A stretch of 64,000 nucleotides of DNA from Chiridota heheva (lineage: Eukaryota > Echinodermata > Holothuroidea > Apodida > Chiridotidae). The position numbers and the translations under genes are program-made. The DNA is taken from NCBI GenBank assembly GCA_020152595.1, contig JAIGNY010000690.1:1828501-1892500 (forward strand). The letters run 5' to 3'. Shown piece by piece: positions 34,790-45,515 of the stretch. How positions within the stretch are numbered: position 1 is the first letter of the stretch; each line of letters starts with the position of its first letter. A model generated the notes under the pieces. It did not search any database. It was not told the origin of the DNA and was given only the letters and a program-made list of their open reading frames with translations.

Positions 34790-35355
34790 TCAATGCAAAG
34801 GATGGTGTCTTTAATGCAAAGGATGATGTCTTTAATGCAAAGGATGGTGTCTTTAATGCAAAGGATGATGTCTTTAATGCAAAGGATGATGTCTTTAATG
34901 CAAAGGATGATGTCTTTAATGCAAAGGATGATGTCTTTAATGCAAAGGATGATGTCTTTAATGCAAAGGATGATGTCTTTAATGCAGAGGATGATGTCTT
35001 TAATGCAAAGGATGATGTCTTTATTGCAAAGGATGATGTCTTTATTGCAAAGGATGATGTCTTTAATGCAAAGGATGATGTCTTTAATGCAAAGGATGAT
35101 ATCTTTAATGCAAAGGCTGATGTCTTTAGTGCAAAGGATGATGTCCTTAATGCAAAGGATGATGTCTTTAATGCAAAGGATGATGTCTTTAATGCAAAGG
35201 GTGATGTCTTTAATGCAAAGGATGATGTCTTTAATGCAAAGGATGATGTCTTTAATGCAAAGGATGATGTCTTTATTGCAAAGGATGATGCCTTTAATGC
35301 AAAGGATGATGTCTTTATTGCAAAGGATGATGCCTTTAATGCAAAGGATGATGTC
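34790..35355 (+). repeat. 21-bp minisatellite, about 27 copies
   Basis: The unit tttaatgcaaaggatgatgt plus c is very homogeneous, with few variants (tttattgc, ggctgatg, gatgcc). It reads as MQRMMSL or IILCIKD heptapeptides, open on both strands, with no sign of a start, stop or promoter that would make it a gene. Confidence 0.96.
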
Positions 35356-35420
35356 AGACATTTCTATTAAAACCCATTGAGATTTAAAATTGAAAGGTTT
35401 GTTATGGTAATCAGATTTTG

Positions 35421-35498
35421 CATTATTTTGAATGCTTTCTTAACCATTTTGAGTTCCTCTTTCAATGTACTTAACCACTGAACTAATCTTTCAAAGAA
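35421..35498. mobile_element. MITE family B, right-arm fragment
   Basis: gaatgctttcttaaccattt then tgagttcctctttcaatgta and ccactgaactaatctttcaa match the right arm of the elements at 45516 and 59501. The left part is missing. Confidence 0.65.
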
Positions 35499-35504
35499 TC
35501 CTAT

Positions 35505-36005
35505 AAAATATGTCGGGAGATCTTACACAGACTAAAGTATCTGTGATTTCCCAACTGAAGAAATAAAGAAATAAAAAGTTAAGATTAATTAATTCTGTAT
35601 AAAGTGAAATACCATTTTTTGTTGATTTTCACCTACAGTACTTTCTACTGTTTACCCACAATTAAATCTGATATCAGTTGCTGATGCAAATGTAAATTGA
35701 AATAATGCCCAAGACCGCTTTCAACAAAGACCGCTTTCTTTGACAGCCCTTCATGGTGGAGTGAAATGGAATATTAATTCCTGAAAACAGCACGATAAAG
35801 TGAAAACAATTCACATGTGTTTAAACACTTACGTTTGTTTGTTTGGATGTATTTTCTCATTTTTGGTTGTTAATTTAATTTTTTAATTTCTTATTAACAT
35901 TGATCTAATTTGTGATTGCTTTTGGATATTTTGTAGCAGGCGATGTAATGCAAATATTTTGAAAATAGTCAGGTGAGATTGAAAATGGATAATACATCAA
36001 ATATG
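35505..36005. other. AT-rich stretch, nothing recognised
   Basis: No repeat or ORF of note. Confidence 0.3.
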
Positions 36006-36009
36006 GAAG

Positions 36010-36170
36010 GAACTGCTTCTATTTTCAAAATGGATTTCTATTGTTTTGTTTGCTGTTCTGGTACATTTTTTTTTTTTTTCAGTACCAAAAAAGGAATATA
36101 ATGGTAATGTGAAGACTTTATTCCAGTCCATTTTGACAATAAAAATCCATTTCAAAAATCCAAGCTGTTA
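36010..36170. mobile_element. Palindromic MITE family A, copy 3 (deleted)
   Basis: The left arm is cut to aactgcttctattttcaaaa and tggatttctattg; the right arm is nearly full (agtaccaaaaaaggaatata to atttcaaaaatccaagctgt). The loop holds a poly-T run. Confidence 0.8.
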
Positions 36171-36504
36171 AGAAGAAATATTTCCATTTTGAAGCTTTAT
36201 TTTGGTTATTTTTACCAATGGTTTATAATTCCTTTGAGATTGATTTGAAAGCCTTCAGCTTCCACTTTAGGTGTTATTACACGTTGACTTGGTACGGAGA
36301 AAATGAGTCCAAGTGATTTATTTTAGAATAGTTTAAAGAATATGGGGTGGTAAAGATTTGTTTTAATTAACACAAAACCATATAAGTTTTAAGCTGCTCA
36401 CTGCAGAATGTACTTCTTCCAAAACCTTCACATAATTTGCATTATAATCCACTTGCATCACTCGCTTGCTTTTGTTCAATGTCTCCCTCGAGGGTGACAT
36501 ATAA

Positions 36505-36745
36505 TGATTGAAGGATAAGTTTAGTGGATAAAAACGTTCATCTCACGTGAATGACAAGGACCAAAATGGTGAGGAAAATATTTAAAAATCTGATTTTGTT
36601 GGAGGTCTATGAACAGGGGAGGTACCTAAGTTTCCTGTTCAACTACGAACCAAAAAGAGCATTCAATTCTGAATTTAATAGTTGTTTAATTTTGAAAATA
36701 GCCTGTGTAGTTTTTAAACACGACATTTCCTCTTTAAGCTAGCTA
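36505..36745. mobile_element. Decayed MITE family B-like segment
   Basis: tgaaggataagtttagtgga, caaaatggtgaggaaaatat and cgacatttcctctttaagc resemble family B arms, but much has been replaced. Short inverted pieces (tatgaacagggg / ccctgttcata) suggest rearrangement. Confidence 0.35.
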
Positions 36746-37029
36746 TCTCCCTGTTCATATATATGTCACAAATTTTGAGCCGTTGTGGCTGAAAACTGAA
36801 GCTATTTAAAAAGTTATCCGAATTTAATACGAATCTAGTAGCAGATAGCAGGACCGTGGAGCAATGTTTGAATTTGAAGGGGAGGGGGCTGAACAAATTA
36901 AGTAAAGTCGAAAATATAAGGTGCCATCAATTTCATATAAAAACTTGTACACTAACTCCCAAACATAGTGTTAGGAAAGGGCACCTCTAGGGGGTAGGGT
37001 TAAGAACCCAAAAATTTCCTGACCACAAT

Positions 37030-37570
37030 TAAAAAATTGCACTGGTAAATTCAGTTCCGTCACTGACGTTGCTGCTAATTGGGAAAATTCCGTCATTTTG
37101 GCGAAATTTCCTTCCATTTGAATTATATTTGTCACCTTCATTTTCTGGAAAATTCAATTTTAGCGAAATTTGATCATTTTCTTGACCTTTCCTTAGCATT
37201 TTTGTGAACTGTTTGTTGACAAATTTGACCAAAATTACAGTAACCTTTACCAATTTTTCCTTCAATCTTGACAATTTTCTATGATTTTGTGGATATTTTT
37301 GTTAATTTTTGGGACATTTGTAAACAAATTTCATTTAATGTCTGGCCATTTCCTTAACAATTTGGTGAACTGTTTGTAAAATTCCAGTGGAAATTTTGTC
37401 ATTTTCTTCAATTTTCCACAATTTTCAGGAAATTTCTTTTAGTTTTAGGCAGTTTTCTTCGATTTTGAGAAATTTGGGGGCAATTTGTTGACAAATTTAA
37501 TTAAATATCAATGAATTTACCAATTCATTATGTTCCTTCAATTTGACTAATTCTTTCAATTTTATGTTAA
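37030..37570. repeat. AT-rich low-complexity region with ~160-bp internal repetition
   Basis: Short words (attttc, aaattt, caatttt) recur throughout. A longer match (gtgaactgtttgttgacaaa near 37203; gtgaactgtttgtaaaattc near 37366) suggests a decayed tandem duplication. Confidence 0.5.
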
Positions 37571-38118
37571 AATTTTTTGAATTTTAAGATGAAATCCTCT
37601 CAAGCCAATGACATTAACTTTTTATTATTTTTACACTGCAAAAAGTAGGGCTAAACCCCCCAAGACCCCCTTCTCCTCTGCCCCCTCTGTCTCCAACAGA
37701 AAGAAATTGAAATTCTTAACAGAATAGCTAGCACCTGCAGTTTCCAAGTTATGGCTAATCAAAGTGTAAAGATTTTTTTTTTTTTAAGGTTTTGATGTAT
37801 GAAAGAAAGCTCAAAATCTTAAATGTAATTTTTAAAATTTCTGTCCTAAATTTCAGTCACTGGAAATCAGCAGACTATTCTCGTAGTAAATAATGTTTGG
37901 GGGTATGATGGAGAATTAAAGCCTCATGGCCATGTTTGACTGTCACGATTCCAATTCAAGTAACATTGATGGATGATTGAAAATTCATTGGTTTTCCTGT
38001 GTAGGTGTCACAACATGTCAGTAACATTTGTATATTATAGAAAGGCCTTAAAAAATCCAAAATGATGTACAACTGTCAATCATGTTTAACCAATTAGGAT
38101 AATCGTTTTTGCTACTAT
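37571..38118. other. Non-coding stretch
   Basis: A C-rich patch (aaccccccaagacccccttc near 37654) is the only notable feature. Confidence 0.3.
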
Positions 38119-39100
38119 CATGGGTTATCGCCTATTTTCATGGGTTATTGCCTATTTTCATGGGTTATTGCTTATTTTCATAGGTTATTGCCTATTTTTA
38201 TGGGTTATTGCTTATTTTCATAGGTTATTGCCTATTTTTATTGGTTATTGCCTATTATATTTTCAGGGTTATTGCCTATTTTCATGGGTTATTGCCTATT
38301 TTCATGAGTTATTGCCTATTTTCATTGGCTTTTGCCTATTTTCATGGGTTATTGCCTATTTTCATGGGTTATTGCCTATTTTCATGGGTTATTGCCTATT
38401 TTTATGGGTTATTGCCTATTTTCATTGGCTTTTACCTATTTTCATGGGTTATTGCTTATTTTCATGGGTTATTGCCTATTTTCATGGGTTACTGCCTATT
38501 TTCATGGGTTATTGCCTATTTTCATTGGTTATTGCCTATTTTCATGGGTTATTGCCTATTTTCATGGGTTGTTGCCTATTTTCATGGGTTATTGCCTATT
38601 ATCATGGGTTATCGCCTATTATCATGGGTTATCGCCTATTTTTATGGGTTATTGCCTATTTTCATGGGTTATTGCCTATTTTTATGGGTTATTGCCTATT
38701 TTCATGGGTTATTGCCTATTATCATGGGTTATCGCCTATTATCATGGGTTATCGCCTATTTTTATGGGTTATTGCCTATTTTCATGGGTTATTGCCTATT
38801 TTTATGGGTTATTGCCTATTTTCATGGGTTATTGCCTATTTTCATGGGTTATTGCCTATTTTCATGGGTTATTGCCTATTTTCATAGGTTATTGCCTATT
38901 TGCATTGGTTATTGCCTATTTTCATGGGTTATTGCCTATTTTCATGGGTTATTGCCTATTTTCATGGGTTATTGCCTATTTTCATGAGTTATTGCCTATT
39001 TTCATGGGTTATTGCCTATTTTCATGGGTTATCCCCTATTTTCATAGGTTATCCCCTATTTTCATGGGTTATCCCTTAATTTCATAAGTTATCGCATATT
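38119..39100 (+). repeat. 20-bp minisatellite, about 49 copies, open in three frames
   Basis: The unit is tattttcatgggttattgcc. Variants (tttttatg, ttattatc, atcgcc, attggctttt) recur in blocks; 38580-38700 and 38700-38820 look like a duplicated 120-bp block. As 20 is not a multiple of 3, each plus frame reads a 20-residue hydrophobic period (YCLFSWVIAYFHGLLPIFMG), with about 250 codons open in all three. I regard it as non-coding. Confidence 0.96.
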
Positions 39101-39142
39101 TTTTTCCAACTAAGATTAAGTTGTTGCTACCTCTTTAACTCT

Positions 39143-39229
39143 ACTGCTTTGTTTACATTCCTGCTTTGTTTACATTCCTGCTTTGTTTACATTCCTGCTT
39201 TGTTTACATTCCTGCTTTGTTTACATTCC
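39143..39229 (+). repeat. 17-bp tandem repeat, 5 copies
   Basis: ctgctttgtttacattc is repeated five times without change. Confidence 0.95.
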
Positions 39230-39230
39230 T

Positions 39231-39573
39231 AGTGGTACCTGTTATAATATAAGTTGATAGTTTTCAAGCACCAAGACTTGTCATTTGTCATGTGGCTGAT
39301 AATGGTTAGAATAGAAGTGTGAGTTTGTATATTTCTTCAATAAATACCTTCATGGTGGCAAAGTCTTGATGAAGTCAGTGCATGCCATATCCCATACAAA
39401 CATTGAATTTTTTAAATGTTAAACAAACGTCTCATTTCAAAAACAAAATTTATAGAGGCATCAATGGCTTATTGCTTTAAATATATTGAAACTATAAAAC
39501 TGGCAAATACTCCTATGCATCATACAAACATTGGATATACTTCACAGCTTTTGTTGATTATCAGGGCTTAATT
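39231..39573. other. Non-coding stretch
   Basis: No recognised feature. Confidence 0.3.
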
Positions 39574-40094
39574 TGAGGTGCAATGGCTCAGTGGTCATTA
39601 GTGTTCCAATGATAATCGGTTTGCCGATCATATCGGGCCAAATATGGCTGATCAACAGCATAATCAGGATCAGCGAAATGCTCGTGGATTCCCGATCCAA
39701 TTGTTCTAATTTTTTCGTCATTCTTCAATATTTTTTAGATTTATTTATTTATTTTTCAAACATTAAAACATGAAAAGCTGAGAAATAAAAAAAGCAAAAA
39801 TATAATGTTTATGATAAAAAATATATTTTTCTTTTGCTTTTCAACATGTATTCTCCTCATTATCATCTTAGACATACATGTTGATTTAACTAATTATCTA
39901 TGCATGTTTATCACCATTAGTACTATCATAAAAAGTAATCGGATCAGATCGGGCCAATTTAGACAAAATATGATCGGTAATCGGCAGAACCCATTACAGT
40001 GTTGGAACACTAGTGGTCGTGTTTGTATGTGAAAGGTACCGTGTTTGACTCCCAACACTGTGTTTTGTACTTTACTCTATTTGCTCCAGTCCAC
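39574..40094 (+). mobile_element. tRNA-derived SINE split by a hAT-like element
   Basis: The head gaggtgcaatggctcagtgg (A box) is interrupted at 39599. It resumes at 40013 with gtggtcgtgtttgtatgtga, gtaccgtgtttgactcccaa (B-box-like) and ctccagtccactcc. It is the same family as the SINE at 43184, which has gctgtggctcagtggttaag and gagtttgattcccg. Confidence 0.75.
39599..40012. mobile_element. hAT-like MITE inserted in the SINE A box
   Basis: TIRs tagtgttccaa and ttggaacacta are extended by related inner sequence (gccgatcatatcgggccaaa against its complement near 39930-39985). The target duplications are GTGGTCAT (39591-39598) and GTGGTCGT (40013-40020). The 414-bp body is AT-rich and non-coding. 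Confidence 0.85.
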
Positions 40095-40095
40095 T

Positions 40096-40312
40096 CCAGA
40101 CCCATAGCTTGATTTTAAAAGGGGCAGTGTACTAGACTTGTTGAGGGGCTCAACAAGAAGCTCTGGAATTTTAGCTACAATCATACATCTCAGATTGAAA
40201 CTATTCTGAATGATAAGGACCAATCATTAACCAAACAGGACAATTGCTTACTATGCTATCATTCTATGTTCTGTATCCATGTAAGGTATTTCATTTACGA
40301 GGATAATTTAGA
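40096..40312 (+). repeat. Dispersed repeat R1, copy 2
   Basis: Starts cagacccatagcttgatttt with the middle part (about 60 bp relative to copy 1) deleted. It ends at the tgtatccatgtaaggtattt region. Confidence 0.85.
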
Positions 40313-40387
40313 TAATTAAGTTAAAAACAAATATTAAAAAAAAAAAAATGTTAAAAAGAAAAGTTCTAATGAGGGGCAGGTATCTAC

Positions 40388-40662
40388 CTACTGTGGTGTA
40401 GCTGTTATCATACCTGTCTACAGACCATGAGGCCCTGGGTTCAAGCCTGGGTTGGGTAGACACGCCAGTGCATCACAACTGGTTAATCAAAGGCCGTGGA
40501 CATTGACATGGTTGTCGATGTTATGTCTGTCCGTGCGTGGTACCTGTGTTCCTTGTCCGGGTTGTATTAAGCGTCTCGTGATAGCATTGTTACTATCATA
40601 ACCAAATACGCAGGCGACGACTCCGCCATTGTAATTGTGTGTTCACTCGTTGTCGTCGAGGG
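40388..40662 (+). mobile_element. tRNA-derived SINE with long body
   Basis: The A box tggtgtagctgttatcatac and B box gggttcaagcctgggttggg are followed by a body containing aactggttaatcaaaggccg and tgatagcattgttactatca, ending cactcgttgtcgtcg. A 5'-truncated copy sits inverted at 61842-62036. Confidence 0.82.
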
Positions 40663-40981
40663 GCAGGGCGGACCCCCAGGTGGGCAGGGTGGGCCCACGA
40701 AGGGGCTGGGTGGGCTGCCCCTGTGAAACAGCAAAGCAAGGGGTCTGCAGTGACTGAGTTGTAAGATAATTATGAGCATTGTTGGGGAGTTAAGCCTTAA
40801 CAGATCCCCATGATGAATAACTCTGGCTATACATTTCAGTTCCAATGCACCCAAACTCACCAGAGTGTTTATAAGTCACTGATAAAAACATCCTTTTAAT
40901 AGTCCAATTGAATCCTCAGCCCCACATTATATGCATGACTTGGCCCTGCAGTATCCAAATCCACGGCTTTCACATTTAGTT

Positions 40982-41162
40982 CCATTGTGTGCATATAGAT
41001 GGTTGGGAGTGTAATCATTGATGTATAAAATCACAGAATTATCTGTGGTGGGTTTCTTGATTGCTTCTACCAATCTAATAGGCATACCCAACGAAATGGA
41101 GGTTCTTGTGGGTGAAAAGACTGAAAATTTGTACCGAGGATTGGGCATAATTCCTGGGATAC
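40982..41162 (-). other. Candidate minus-strand exon, possibly OB-fold-like
   Basis: On the minus strand the frame opens after a possible acceptor (acacctag|g, 41163). It reads MPNPRYKFSVFSPTRTSIS, GMPIRLVEAIKKPTTDNS and VILYINDYTPNHLYAHNG. The amino-acid mix is balanced and the VxLYxxDYTxN pattern recalls single-stranded-DNA-binding OB folds of the POT1 type, but this is memory-based and weak. A donor (aaat|gtgaaa, near 40982) is only a guess; the frame stays open to 40927. Confidence 0.25.
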
Positions 41163-41564
41163 CTAGGTGTTTTTATATTTTTATTTAATAAAAAAGATAA
41201 ATTAATTTCCATGTGATGTCATTTTTCTTCGATAGACTTTATACACCAGTCACTTTCATACTAATATGTTAACTTTTTAAATTCATATCTCCTGAACAAA
41301 AAAGTTTATTACAGTAGTTTCTGTACCTCTCTGTTTACCATTTATTATATGTAGACATTTAGGACTATGGAGATGGAGGACTATGGAATTCATCCTTTAA
41401 GAAGCAACAATACACACATGTGATTTAAATGTCGCTTTCTGTTTTTATATCATGATGTGAAAAGCCCTTTGATCCATAAAGGATTACTAGAAATGCTGGC
41501 TTCCAAGGAAAGACTTAACAACAGGAAGAGAAACTGTAACCTCTAATTGTTGCTCATCATTTTG

Positions 41565-41787
41565 TCAATCAGACTAATGCTTTATACTGACAGGTGTGCG
41601 TTTTGCGGTCAATCAGACTAATGCTTTATACTGACAGGTGTGCGTTTTGCGTTTAATCAGACTAATGCTTTATACTGACAGGTGTGCGTTTTGCGGTCAA
41701 TCAGACTAATGCTTTATACTGACAGGTGTGCGTTTTGCGTTTAATCAGACTAATGCTTTATACTGACAGGTGTGCGTTTTGCGGTTA
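41565..41787 (+). repeat. 44-bp tandem repeat, 5 copies with alternating variants
   Basis: The unit has aatcagactaatgctttata, ctgacaggtgtgcgttttgc and a variable ending. The endings alternate ggt, gtt, ggt, gtt, ggt, so the array grew as an 88-bp dimer. Confidence 0.95.
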
Positions 41788-42004
41788 ATCAAAGATGGCG
41801 ACTTCATCCCTTGACATGCACCTGCTGTAAAATTAAGCTCTAGCGGTTTGAATTTGTGATGTGGTGTCTGTAAGGAGGTGGGTAGTTTTGGAGGCTAAGT
41901 GGGTGCAACTAGACCCCTATGTATCCAGGTCAAAAATCCACATTTCCTTGAGTACAGTTGTGATTCATCTTGTGTAAGTCAGAATGTAGTACCCATTTGA
42001 ATTA

Positions 42005-42235
42005 TATTAACTTTATATCTACATTGGATGAGGTAGACACTAGGATCTGACCTCTAGGTTACACAAAAATCAAGCTTGTACAAACTAATATTAGCTTGTG
42101 CAAGCCCACTGCCAGCTAGTTTCTTCTATAGGGGCATGTTTGGTTCATATTTACTTTCAAAGTTGAAATATTTTAGATAATTCACTTCTCATCTGCTATG
42201 ACATCACATCAGCATATTATTTACTTAGACTTTAC
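42005..42235 (+). repeat. Dispersed repeat R2, copy 1
   Basis: The block from tttatatctacattggatga through agcttgtacaaactaatatt to tcatctgctatgacatcaca recurs inverted at 62925-63150. Unclassified. Confidence 0.85.
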
Positions 42236-42795
42236 ATTATGAAATAAATCTGCTATGACTTTATAATAAATGATCTGCTATGACTGTACATAAATTTATA
42301 TCTTCTATCATTTCACAGTATCGAATTGTCAGTTATGATATCACTGTCAATTATGTACTATGACGTCACCTTAAATTATATACTATGACATCAAATCGAA
42401 TTATCTACTATCACACCACATCAAATTATTGTCTTAGCACATAAAATGCATCATGACTTAACATCAAATTATCTGCTACGACTGTACGTCAACTTATATC
42501 TTCTATCATTTCACAGTATGACATTGTCAGTTATGTTATCACTTTGTCAATTATCTGCTATGACATCTCATTCAATTATCTATTGCAACAGACTTTGAAA
42601 TGGTTAGCAGAATTTTGTGCTGAAAATGTATTTTTACCATTATTAAAAATTCAATGAAAAAATCTCTTTGTGAAAAAGAACTGCAACTGCAACTTCTTAG
42701 AATTCACCCCCTTTAGTCACTTTGTCAAGGAAACTGTCAAATCTGTTATGACATCATATTATCAAATTATCTACTATGACATCACACATTTGGTC
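42200..42795 (+). repeat. Degenerate repeat of ctgctatgacatcacatcaa-type units
   Basis: Many diverged copies of tat(c/g)tactatgacatcac spaced 25-60 bp. The short blocks ataaatttatatcttctatc (42290) and caacttatatcttctatcat (42490), followed by tttcacagtat, show a ~200-bp duplication. Confidence 0.65.
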
Positions 42796-43183
42796 AATAT
42801 CAGGAAATGCAAAATATGTACTTTTGATGGAACCATTTTCCTATTTGTGCTATATCCAAAAGTTTCTAAAACAATTCGAATGAAAAATAAAAGCAAACTG
42901 TATTGATCATAGATTGGTGTTATTTCAACACGATTTAGGAATATACTTGATATATTATTTAGAGCTCTTGATCAAATTATATCATAAATCACATAAAATA
43001 CAGATCTGCAAAAGGAAAATGTGTATAATACATATATCTTATTATCACATTTTGCTGTGTAATTGACTTTATAAACGTTGTTGATATCTTAATTGTTAAT
43101 TCTGCCATTCAATTAATTATAAATTCATATTTTGAGGCAGCAGTTTACTTGGAGTACTTGAAGCCTTCTAGACTTAAGGAACA

Positions 43184-43445
43184 GAGGTGCTGTGGCTCAG
43201 TGGTTAAGGAGTCATGCTCGTATTCGAGAGGTACCGAGTTTGATTCCCGTCGCGAGCACTGCATTGTGTCCTTGAGCAAGACACTCTACTTGCTTCAGTC
43301 CACTCAGCTGTAAAATGAGTACCAGCACTGCTGGGAGTTAGTCTGCGATGGACTGGTGTCCTGTCCAGGGGGAGTAATGTACTCTCATCCGCTTGTACCA
43401 TGGAAACTGAGGATAAGCACCGGCCCAATGAGCCTAATGGCTCGG
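43184..43445 (+). mobile_element. tRNA-derived SINE (gctgtggctcagtggttaag family)
   Basis: The A box gctgtggctcagtggttaag and B box gagtttgattcccg are followed by the common SINE phrase gtccttgagcaagacactct, then ggtgtcctgtccaggggga and ataagcaccggcccaatgag. The minus ORF here is translated SINE. Confidence 0.85.
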
Positions 43446-43446
43446 A

Positions 43447-43694
43447 TGGATTTAGCTTAGTTTTTAGTGTAATAGGACCGACATTGTGGAATGACCTACC
43501 AGATAATATTAAACTTGCTCAGTCGGTATATGTTTTTAAGCATCATTTGAAGACTTACATTTTCAATCTATTTTAGTGGTATCTCCTGTTTTGGCTGTTG
43601 TTCTTGTTTTGTTGTTGTGTTGATGTTTTATTTGTAAAGCGCCACTGAAGATTGCCAGATCAAAGTGTACACTATATAAATTTATGGATTAGGA
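43447..43694 (+). mobile_element. L2/CR1-like LINE, 3' fragment
   Basis: The frame reads FSVIGPTLWNDLPDNIKLAQ, then FKHHLKTYIFNLF and a stop. This is the conserved C-terminus of L2/CR1-like RT ORFs (LWN.LP ... FK..LKTY.F). The 3' UTR ends aaagcgccactgaag ... ctatataaatttatgga. It directly follows the SINE. Confidence 0.82.
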
Positions 43695-44302
43695 TTGAAT
43701 TGACCCTCAAACTTGAATTAATTACATAAAATATTACCTTCAATTGTTTTAATTTCTATTCTGTAATACTTAAGCAACCTTACCTGCTTATATGGATTCC
43801 TAACACAAACTTTAAATTAGAAAAGGCCTGTGTACATGAATGTGTTTTATGTATTATATTGTTGTGTGAAATATATATTTCCCATCGGCGTAAACTTATG
43901 TAATTTTATCGCAAGCTTTGTTTTGTTCTTCGTAATTTGACTGAAATTATATTTGTAGGATATGAAACTGTATCTTGTACCTGCCACATAAACTCGGTCC
44001 AAATTACCATTTAACATTTTAGAAAAGGAAAAAAGCTTGCTGCTCTTTTATAAGATTATTTTAGAGCTTTCAACTCCTCATCATTTTAGAGATAAAATGT
44101 TATAATTATTACCCACTTATAGAGGGTTTAATTACTGATAATTCATAGACGAGGAAATACATGAATGTGAAGGAGCAAAATTATCATATGGACTTAATGG
44201 TTAGAACTCGTTGTAATTTAACCAATTGCTGCACTATTCATTTGTTTGGCCCTCATTTTATGGTGAACATTAATTAAAGCCCCTATCTTGTACAACGTTT
44301 GA

Positions 44303-44382
44303 TGTTACCCAGTCGGTAAGGCGATGGCATTTGACTTTTGATAAACCAACAGTTGTAGGTTCGATTCCTGCCAGAACCATTT
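44303..44382 (+). mobile_element. tRNA-like sequence (degenerate tRNA or SINE head)
   Basis: ccagtcggtaaggcgatggc resembles a D arm and gttgtaggttcgattcctgc is a perfect B box / T arm. No acceptor stem pairs and the anticodon stem is poor. It is not a functional tRNA. Confidence 0.5.
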
Positions 44383-44522
44383 TCCTCAAATTTTTCTTTT
44401 TTCTTTTTTTCGCTCATTGTTATGTTCGTCTGGTGACTTCTATTGTAGTTATTACCTTACTATAACTTTCGCTTTCACTTTTTTCTTTCATACAAATTCA
44501 TTGAAGAAACAAGTTTGTTAGA

Positions 44523-45412
44523 TCGCTATAACGTCATGAACTCTACGACTGAATCTTCACATGCACAAACACAGGGATGTTGTGTGTCCAGAAAAATTAG
44601 TGACGTAAAAGCTCTGTATCCCCCAATTTGACAGAAACCAACAATGTACAAACCGAGACTAGCCTCCCTCTTTAAGATGTTTTTTTTTGCTTCCAATCAT
44701 TTTCAAAAAAATCACATTTGGCTTGTACATGCAGAATATTAGAATTCTAAGCGTTTTCATTTTTAGATTCAATTGTAGATTTTAGAATTAGATTAAAAGG
44801 CTGAATTTGGATTGTTTCTGGGCATAATCAAGGACCTGGTTTGTGCATACCCCTAGGACTTTAAAATGGATTAGTTCTTTTAATAAAATGAAATTCCTGG
44901 TGATTGTGGTGTACATGACATCGATGTCGATTACAAGACCAAATTTCTGAACAGTTGCTGTAATGGCACTAAGTATCATATTACTGTGTCTCGAGTTCTT
45001 AGGCAATGTTTTAGTCATCTGAATTATTTAAGTATCATACATATAGAGAAAACATATATCTGAAATGGCCTTAAAAATATTTGGAGAGCTGAATATAACA
45101 CTAAAAACCTGAAATAATCATTATTTCTGAATATTTAATTTTTCAAATAAATGGTTAAAGTTTATAGATAGTCAATTTGAAGAAAAAATAATGTGATTTT
45201 GTTTAATTATACTTACAGTACATTAGTGCTGTAATTTGATTCCATTTGGTGTGATTAAGATATTCAAGCTGGACCTAAATTGCTATAACATTATGCACTC
45301 TACGATTAAATCTTCACAAACACAAACACAGGGATGTTGTGCGCTCCAGAACTGGAAGTGACGTCAAAGTTCTGCATCCCTCAATTTTACGAAAACAAAC
45401 GATATATAAACT
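44523..45412 (+). repeat. Direct duplication of ~135 bp, 757 bp apart
   Basis: 44523-44655 and 45280-45412 share cacaaacacagggatgttgt, ctataac(g/a)t(c/t)atg and gtgacgt(a/c)aaa, about 80% alike by eye. The spacer is unremarkable. Confidence 0.7.
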
Positions 45413-45515
45413 GATTAATTTGATCTAATTGAAAATATCAGTCAGACACAAAAGTTTACACAAAAACTTGAGTGTGTGTACCTGTTCATATATTGTAAAT
45501 TTGCATATGAAGACC

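Noticed and set aside
34753..35380. Facing ~200-codon ORFs over the 21-bp array
   Set aside because: Same reason: the period is a multiple of three and both strands are open.
39153..39229. Forkhead-type sites (tgtttac) in five copies
   Set aside because: The motif is part of a 17-bp tandem repeat, so its count carries no independent regulatory evidence.
44303..44382. Functional tRNA gene
   Set aside because: Good B box, but no acceptor stem pairing and a weak anticodon stem.
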